A stretch of DNA of 29,338 nucleotides from contig CAYIZZ010000015.1 in assembly GCA_964367945.1 (NCBI GenBank), positions 1-29,338 of the forward strand, read 5' to 3'. Source of the stretch: JAAYCI01 sp964367945. GTDB lineage: Bacteria; Bacillota; Clostridia; Oscillospirales; Ruminococcaceae. The position numbers were made by a program, and so were the translations under genes. Positions 25,010-29,338 of this stretch are shown here, piece by piece. The notes below the pieces were generated by a model. That model was not told the DNA's origin and ran no database searches. It saw nothing but the letters and a program-made list of their open reading frames with translations. How positions within the stretch are numbered: the first letter of the stretch is position 1; every line of letters begins with the position of its first letter.

Positions 25010-25101
25010 GGAGAGATGGCTGAGTTGGTCGAAGGCGCACGATTGGAAATCGTGTAGGCCCCACAAAGGTCTCGAGGGTTCGAATCCCTCTCTCTCCGCC
25101 A
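25010..25101 (+). tRNA. tRNA-Ser (anticodon GGA)
   Basis: The acceptor arm GGAGAGA (25010-25016) pairs with TCTCTCC (25091-25097), followed by the discriminator G and an encoded CCA (25099-25101). The anticodon stem CACGA/TCGTG holds the loop TTGGAAA with anticodon GGA at 25045-25047, reading UCC and UCU. A long variable arm (about 25055-25073) marks it as class II, and the T arm is GAGGG-TTCGAAT-CCCTC. Confidence 0.98.
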
Positions 25102-25106
25102 GCATG

Positions 25107-25144
25107 GCACTGGACTCAATTCGTTTGGGTTCAGTGCATTTTTT
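25107..25144 (+). terminator. Terminator after tRNA-Ser
   Basis: GCACTGGACTC (25107-25117) pairs with GGGTTCAGTGC (25127-25137), with two G-U pairs, around a nine-base loop; ATTTTTT follows. It begins 6 bases after the CCA end. Confidence 0.88.
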
Positions 25145-25183
25145 ATTCTCTTATATATTTAAGCTTTTTCAGTTGGTAATCAC

Positions 25184-25228
25184 ATAAAACGAGATAAAAT
25201 AGATGATGTCTATTTTATCTCGTTTTAT
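25184..25228. terminator. Perfect 20-base hairpin between tRNA-Ser and the XRE gene
   Basis: Positions 25184-25203 pair without mismatch with 25209-25228 around a TGATG loop; the core is ACGAGATAAAATAGA and its complement. A- and T-rich flanks let it work in both directions. It lies 41 bases beyond the stop of the minus-strand XRE gene, and I read it as that gene's terminator and a backup for the tRNA unit. Confidence 0.8.
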
Positions 25229-25269
25229 ATTATATTTTGTTTTAGTATTTTTGCAGAATGATGTGAGCG

Positions 25270-26217
25270 CTATTTTTCAGTTTTCCCCATATATTCTAAC
25301 ACTGCATCAACAGCCACAAATAAAACGCCGGCAACGGGCCACACAATCCAAGAACGCCCCCAATCATCAAATAAAAAGCTCCAAAGTAAAAAAACAGCAA
25401 CTGCAACCGCCCAATAAACGCCTGCAATCAAGTCACTACGCTTTTTCGCTTGTGGGCTTTCAACGTCATCAGTTTCTTTTAAAAGCTGATTGAATGCATA
25501 TACCGTATACTCGCTTCTCACAATAATAAATGTTGCAAGCGCCACAACTATTATTAAAAAAGCCAGCGCATACACTTCATATGTACCACCATCTAAAATC
25601 GCCATTGGCAACACAGCCATTATATACATTGATACGCTTATTATCATTGATTTTGCACGAGTCTTACTGAAATCATCTTTTTGTTTTTTTACTAAGCCAT
25701 CAACGTTAAAAGACAGCTCAAAATCACCTGTTTCAATATATTTATAATTTGAAAGTTTATAAACACCGTAATAAATTATTATTGAAACACCTATTGCTAC
25801 GGCCGGAAAAAGCCAAATCAAACCCCATGTAGTATCCGCATTTTCACCATTTATATAATTAGATATAACCAATGACAAGGGTGATGTTATAAATAAAATC
25901 AGGCTGATTGACAGCATTTTTGCAAAAGCTTTACTTGATTTTATAAACTCGTTTGCTATTTCAATGGTAACAATCTTTTTCTCACTTTTTTCAACAGTAG
26001 GCTCTGTGACCGCATCTTCGATTTCGTCATATAAAAGGTAGTCTGTAGAAACACCGAAAAGTTTTGCCATTGCCATGATTTTTTGTATGTCGGGTATACT
26101 TTGCGCACCTTCCCACTTAGAAACAGATTGGCGTGAAACATCAAGTTGCTCAGCAAACTCCTCTTGTGTTAGCCCTGCATTTTTTCTTAATTTCAAAATT
26201 TTTTCAGATATAATCAT
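25270..26217 (-). CDS. XRE-family regulator with a C-terminal membrane domain
   Basis: The 315-residue protein begins with a Cro/C1-type helix-turn-helix (about 5-60: LRKNAGLTQEEFAEQLDVS, RQSVSKWEGAQSIPD). After a charged linker it has about six hydrophobic segments (near 97-117, 130-150, 190-210, 216-236, 262-282, 288-308). A DNA-binding domain on a membrane domain is a recurring layout in Clostridia; the signals are mostly unknown. AAGGGG precedes the ATG. It stands alone, flanked by a terminator and by a promoter at 26260-26288 with GTTGC repeats that may be its own operator. No target gene is evident. Confidence 0.85.
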   Translation of the reverse strand: MIISEKILKLRKNAGLTQEEFAEQLDVSRQSVSKWEGAQSIPDIQKIMAMAKLFGVSTDYLLYDEIEDAVTEPTVEKSEKKIVTIEIANEFIKSSKAFAKMLSISLILFITSPLSLVISNYINGENADTTWGLIWLFPAVAIGVSIIIYYGVYKLSNYKYIETGDFELSFNVDGLVKKQKDDFSKTRAKSMIISVSMYIMAVLPMAILDGGTYEVYALAFLIIVVALATFIIVRSEYTVYAFNQLLKETDDVESPQAKKRSDLIAGVYWAVAVAVFLLWSFLFDDWGRSWIVWPVAGVLFVAVDAVLEYMGKTEK

Positions 26218-26259
26218 AAGTCTTTCCCCTTCACCTATTAAAGCTTCCTTTGTAAGAAA

Positions 26260-26288
26260 ATTTTAGCAAGGCATGAAGTTGCAAACAA
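26260..26288 (-). promoter_or_regulatory. Promoter of the XRE regulator gene
   Basis: TTGTTT (26288-26283) and TAAAAT (26265-26260) lie 17 bases apart on the minus strand, about 45 bases before the ATG. GTTGC at 26278-26282 overlaps the upstream end of the spacer. GCAAC/GTTGC at 26310-26324 lies about 30 bases upstream. Confidence 0.5.
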
Positions 26289-26309
26289 TAAAGTATACTG
26301 TATTTTAGC

Positions 26310-26324
26310 GCAACTGGTGGTTGC
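26310..26324. promoter_or_regulatory. Inverted repeat upstream of the XRE promoter (possible operator)
   Basis: GCAAC (26310-26314) and GTTGC (26320-26324) form a five-base inverted repeat around TGGTG. The right half belongs to GTTGCAAAAC, which repeats as GTTGCAAAC at 26278-26286, 42 bases away or about four helical turns. This suggests paired sites for a self-regulating repressor. Confidence 0.35.
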
Positions 26325-26533
26325 AAAACACTAAAAACTATGTATTTTTAATATAATTATAACACAAAAGCATATGTCATCAATAAAGCTATGTTTAAGT
26401 AGTAGCGCCACCATATTCTTTTTCGCAATCTCAAAATACCCCTTGTTGGTATCTGCCAATAACATACTACGACACTGATCCTTTTTTTAGTGTCATTTTT
26501 TATATTTTTTACTTAAAAACATAAAAAAATTCA

Positions 26534-26562
26534 TTTACTTTTTAATTAAAATGTACCATAAT
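26534..26562 (+). promoter_or_regulatory. Possible promoter of the chemoreceptor gene
   Basis: TTTACT (26534-26539) and CATAAT (26557-26562) lie 17 bases apart, about 48 bases before the ATG. A perfect TATAAT at 26581-26586 has no matching -35 element and lies too near the start. I see no sigma-D type motility promoter. Confidence 0.4.
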
Positions 26563-26610
26563 GAATTTGTATACTAACTTTATAATTCATATTCATCAAG
26601 GAGACTGTTT

Positions 26611-28245
26611 ATGAACAACAAAACAAAATTTGGCAAACTATCTACACAGTTCAACCTTTTAATTGCTATAACCACCACTATTATTGTTACTGTCATGATA
26701 ATCATCAGTGGAATTGTCACAGCCAACAATATTAATGTCGAGCTTACCGATCAGTGTATTGTTGGCACAAACTTACTTGAATATGAACTTAGCTTACATG
26801 AAGAAGGTACTGCGGAAGATACAACCGAACTTTTAGACAGGCTAAAAGAAATCACCGGGTGTGAATTCACCATTTTTAATGGAGATGTCAGAGAATTTAC
26901 AACAATTGTTATTGACGGCGAGCGTGTCACCGGCACATCACTTGATCCTACAATTGCCGATATTGTCCTCAACCAAGGTAAAACTTATACTGGCGAGGCT
27001 GAAATATTAGGTGAAAATCATATTACATCTTACATACCTCACTTTGATGAAAGCGGTAATATAACCGGTGTTGTTTTCGCAGGAATCTCCAGTAGTGCCA
27101 ACGATTCAGCCATCAGCCTAGCTTTAACTGTATCCATGTTTGTCGGCATAGCTTTAATACTTATTGTTTGTATTATTGCAAAAATAATGGTCGACAAGTC
27201 TGTTGCTAAACCTTTAGCAGTTGTAATGGATGCTGCACAAAATATTTCTCAAGGTAATATGAATTTCGATCTGAATGTAAATATAAACAATGAAATCGGT
27301 CTTTTGGCACAGTCTTTCAACACCATGAAATCAAATCTTTCTTCGCTAAACTCTGTTTTGGTAACTATGCTTGGCAAGATTGCAAAAGGTGAATGGAATG
27401 TAGACATTGGCTCTCCCGATATGTATATAGGCGACTGGAGCAACTTATACAATTCCTTAAACGAAATGACGGCTTCTGTTCGTGGCGCTCTTTCGCAGGT
27501 TTCCTCTTCAGCTATGCAAATTTCCGAAAATGTATCTCAAGTTTCCAGTGGCTCGCAAGCACTTGCAGAAGGCGCCATCCATCAAGCCAGCAGCGTAGAT
27601 AATCTGTCTCGCAACCTTCAAGAGGTCTCACGCCAGATAGACGACAACTCGCAAAACACAAAGAAAGTAAACGACATAGCTGTTGTTTCCGGACAAGTTA
27701 CAGAATCCACCCTTAGCGATATGAGCCAAATGCTTAATGCCATGCACGAAATTGCAAGCACATCTGAAAACATAGTTAAAGTGGTAAAAGTAATCGACGA
27801 TATTGCCTTCCAGACAAATATACTTGCCCTAAATGCCGCTGTTGAGGCTGCAAGAGCAGGCGAAGCAGGCAAAGGATTTGCAGTAGTTGCAGATGAAGTT
27901 AGAAACCTTGCCCAAAAATCTTCCGAGGCTGTAAAAAACACCACACAGCTTATTGATCACTCTATCAGCGCTGTGCAAACCGGTGAAAATATCGCCCAAA
28001 AAGCCAACGCTTCATTTGAAAGTTTGGCAGAAAAAGTCAAGCAAATGGTTGGCACCATCGACGACATAGCCAAAGCCACCGAAGAACAAGCTGTCAGTAT
28101 CAAAGAAATCTCAAGTGAAATTGAGCAAATTTCAACTGTTGTACAAACAAATACCGCAACAAGTGAAGAGAGTGCCGCTGCAAGCCAGGAACTTTCTATG
28201 CAGGCCACTACCCTGCACACGCTGGTAGATCAATTCAAACTATAG
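26611..28245 (+). CDS. Methyl-accepting chemotaxis protein
   Basis: This 544-residue chemoreceptor senses an outside ligand and signals to CheA. Membrane helix 1 is at about 15-37 and helix 2 at about 169-194. The outside domain between them is about 130 residues and looks like a single Cache sensor. HAMP follows at about 192-245. The cytoplasmic coiled coil has the conserved tip DDIAFQTNILALNAAVEAAR, then GKGFAVVADEVRNLAQ. No CheR-binding pentapeptide ends the protein. AAGGAGA lies 7 bases before the ATG. No other chemotaxis or flagellar gene is nearby, so the ligand is unknown. Confidence 0.95.
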   Translation: MNNKTKFGKLSTQFNLLIAITTTIIVTVMIIISGIVTANNINVELTDQCIVGTNLLEYELSLHEEGTAEDTTELLDRLKEITGCEFTIFNGDVREFTTIVIDGERVTGTSLDPTIADIVLNQGKTYTGEAEILGENHITSYIPHFDESGNITGVVFAGISSSANDSAISLALTVSMFVGIALILIVCIIAKIMVDKSVAKPLAVVMDAAQNISQGNMNFDLNVNINNEIGLLAQSFNTMKSNLSSLNSVLVTMLGKIAKGEWNVDIGSPDMYIGDWSNLYNSLNEMTASVRGALSQVSSSAMQISENVSQVSSGSQALAEGAIHQASSVDNLSRNLQEVSRQIDDNSQNTKKVNDIAVVSGQVTESTLSDMSQMLNAMHEIASTSENIVKVVKVIDDIAFQTNILALNAAVEAARAGEAGKGFAVVADEVRNLAQKSSEAVKNTTQLIDHSISAVQTGENIAQKANASFESLAEKVKQMVGTIDDIAKATEEQAVSIKEISSEIEQISTVVQTNTATSEESAAASQELSMQATTLHTLVDQFKL

Positions 28246-28265
28246 ACTAATTTAAAGTATTTTCT

Positions 28266-28304
28266 AATCACCGAACCTAATTTCATATATGGTTCGGTGA
28301 TTTT
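28266..28304 (+). terminator. Terminator after the chemoreceptor gene
   Basis: AATCACCGAACC (28266-28277) pairs perfectly with GGTTCGGTGATT (28291-28302) around a 13-base loop and ends in TTTT. It lies 20 bases beyond the stop. Confidence 0.88.
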
Positions 28305-28379
28305 ATGTAATATTTTCAGTCAAAAAACCATCAAACATCAATTTTTTTAAAAAAATGTAAAAATTATGTGATATTTGAA

Positions 28380-28408
28380 TTGAAACAAAGTGATAAAATC
28401 AGTATAAT
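28380..28408 (+). promoter_or_regulatory. Promoter of the Na/Pi cotransporter gene
   Basis: TTGAAA (28380-28385) and a perfect TATAAT (28403-28408) are 17 bases apart. Transcription would start near 28415, giving a leader of about 140 bases. Confidence 0.75.
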
Positions 28409-28419
28409 AAAAATAATAT

Positions 28420-28445
28420 GTGTAATTTTTTTTACACTTTTATTT
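28420..28445 (+). terminator. Small hairpin with T-run at the start of the Na/Pi cotransporter leader
   Basis: GTGTAA (28420-28425) pairs with TTACAC (28432-28437) around six T residues, followed by TTTTATTT. It looks like an intrinsic terminator but lies only about 5 bases after the predicted start site, so it may not act on transcripts from that promoter. The rest of the leader (28446-28556) has a GTTG/CAAC pairing possibility and no recognised riboswitch. Confidence 0.4.
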
Positions 28446-28556
28446 CGACGTTGTGGGATATATACACCTCCGCAACAACATCTAGGCTCACATATCAATT
28501 TATATTTATGATAGATTATCGATTTAAAAGAAGACATCCAGAGGGGAATTTTCAAA

Positions 28557-29338
28557 ATGAATTTTTTTAGTTTTGTTAGTTTAGTCGGCGGACTTGCGCT
28601 ATTTTTATATGGCATGACCGTCATGGGCAACGGCCTTGAAAAGATCGCCGGCGGACGCACCGAAAGCGTGCTTCAAAAGCTGACATCGTCCACCACAAAA
28701 GGTGTGATTTTCGGAGCAATTGCAACAGCGTTGCTGCAGTCATCTTCAGGCACTACCGTCATCATCATCGGCCTAGTAAACAGCGGCATTATGCGGCTTC
28801 AGCAAGCTGTCGGCGTGATAATGGGTGCCAACATCGGTACCACTGTGACATCCCAGCTCTTACGACTTACCGATATCTCAAGTGATAGCTTCTTTTTGCT
28901 ATTGTTAAAGCCATCCACTTTAGCTCCTGCAATTGCTTTTATTGGCATAATCCATTATATGTTCAATAAAGACCCCAAAAAGAAAAACATCGGCCAAATA
29001 ATGCTGGGTTTTGGTATTTTGTTTAGCGGAATGTTTGCCATGGAAGGCGCTGTAGAACCACTACGTGAAAGCCCACTTTTTGTTGAAATCTTCAGCAGCC
29101 TTCAAAACCCATTCCTAGGCATCTTGGCCGGCGCACTTATAACAGTAGCCATTCAATCTTCTTCTGCTTCTGTTGGTATTTTGCAAGCACTTACCGTCAC
29201 CGGTCTTGTCACATGGAGCAGTGCAGTCCCCATTATTTTAGGTCAAAACATCGGCACATGTGCCACCGGCTTGATAGCTTCTATCGGCACATCAAAAGCT
29301 GCCAAACGTGTAGCGTTTTGCCATTTATATTTTAATGT
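28557..29338 (+). CDS. Na/Pi cotransporter family protein, N-terminal part (runs off the right edge)
   Basis: 260 codons are present with no stop before the edge. The protein starts MNFFSFVSLVGGLALFLYGM and has many membrane segments. It contains the two inverted PF02690 repeats with signature QSSS motifs: LLQSSSGTT near residues 61-69 and IQSSSASVG near 191-199, each followed by a conserved glycine-rich GANIGTT or GQNIGTC segment. Such proteins import phosphate with sodium, and many bacterial members carry a C-terminal PhoU-like domain that would lie outside the window. GAGGGG lies 10 bases before the ATG. A terminator and a promoter separate it from the chemoreceptor gene. Confidence 0.93.
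   Translation, partial: MNFFSFVSLVGGLALFLYGMTVMGNGLEKIAGGRTESVLQKLTSSTTKGVIFGAIATALLQSSSGTTVIIIGLVNSGIMRLQQAVGVIMGANIGTTVTSQLLRLTDISSDSFFLLLLKPSTLAPAIAFIGIIHYMFNKDPKKKNIGQIMLGFGILFSGMFAMEGAVEPLRESPLFVEIFSSLQNPFLGILAGALITVAIQSSSASVGILQALTVTGLVTWSSAVPIILGQNIGTCATGLIASIGTSKAAKRVAFCHLYFN

Larger units (their letters stand above)
26218..26610. other. 393-base intergenic region between divergent XRE and chemoreceptor genes
   Basis: The left part holds the XRE promoter and GTTGC repeats and the right end holds the chemoreceptor promoter. Between them the sequence is AT-rich with no convincing open reading frame. GACACT (26471-26476) pairs with AGTGTC (26489-26494), followed by ATTTTTTAT, resembling a weak plus-strand terminator with no gene before it. 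ATACC/GGTAT (26436-26452) could form another small hairpin. A short RNA ending near 26500 is possible but unproven. Confidence 0.5.

Noticed and set aside
24960..25187. 75-codon frame covering the tRNA-Ser gene
   Set aside because: It overlaps the tRNA promoter, the tRNA and its terminator; the reading frame is incidental.
1..29338. Mobile element, prophage or defence island
   Set aside because: No transposase, integrase, phage or restriction gene is present; nearly all genes are conserved housekeeping or common metabolic families.

Overview
This window looks like a core chromosomal segment of a low-to-moderate GC Gram-positive bacterium of the Clostridia type. The grounds are a PolC-type DNA polymerase III alpha subunit, a fused SecDF, the MEP isoprenoid pathway (Dxr, IspG), AGGAGG-type ribosome binding sites before most genes, U-tract terminators, and a tRNA gene that encodes its own CCA. 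I see no insertion sequence, prophage, CRISPR array or integration site. The assignment to Clostridia is an inference from gene content.

Layout. (1) 1-2362: an arginine biosynthesis operon on the minus strand, argC-argJ-argB (argB runs off the left edge), with a promoter and ArgR-like operators before argC. (2) 2480-4238: an Rrf2-family regulator followed by cysteine synthase, minus strand, behind a leader of about 250 nt that contains an apparent transcription attenuator. (3) 4291-6841: a polar amino acid ABC transporter (lipoprotein, permease, ATPase), minus strand, with its own promoter and terminator. (4) 6941-9707: plus-strand genes for a membrane YdcF/DUF218 protein, a GNAT acetyltransferase, an Asp/Glu racemase-family protein and a family 4 uracil-DNA glycosylase.

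(5) 9727-20777: a long minus-strand housekeeping cluster, transcribed pyrH, frr, uppS, cdsA, dxr, rseP, ispG, polC. It joins pyrimidine nucleotide supply, ribosome recycling, undecaprenyl and phospholipid precursor synthesis, intramembrane proteolysis and replication. This gene order is common in Firmicutes. (6) 20803-24950: secDF and a group Ic aspartate aminotransferase-like enzyme, minus strand. (7) 24960-25228: tRNA-Ser(GGA) on the plus strand with promoter and terminators. (8) 25270-26288: a membrane-anchored XRE regulator, minus strand. (9) 26534-29338: a chemoreceptor and the start of a Na/Pi cotransporter, plus strand.

The genes themselves are mostly ordinary and I found no strong candidate for a wholly new system. 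The signals most worth a second look are regulatory: the rrf2-cysK attenuator leader, terminator-like hairpins placed directly before the uppS and polC ribosome binding sites with no room for a promoter behind them, the paired operators at argC, and a long-range inverted repeat before secDF. Several computed start codons have been moved downstream to the Met that has a properly spaced ribosome binding site (rrf2, the ABC ATPase, the permease, polC, pyrH, secDF).
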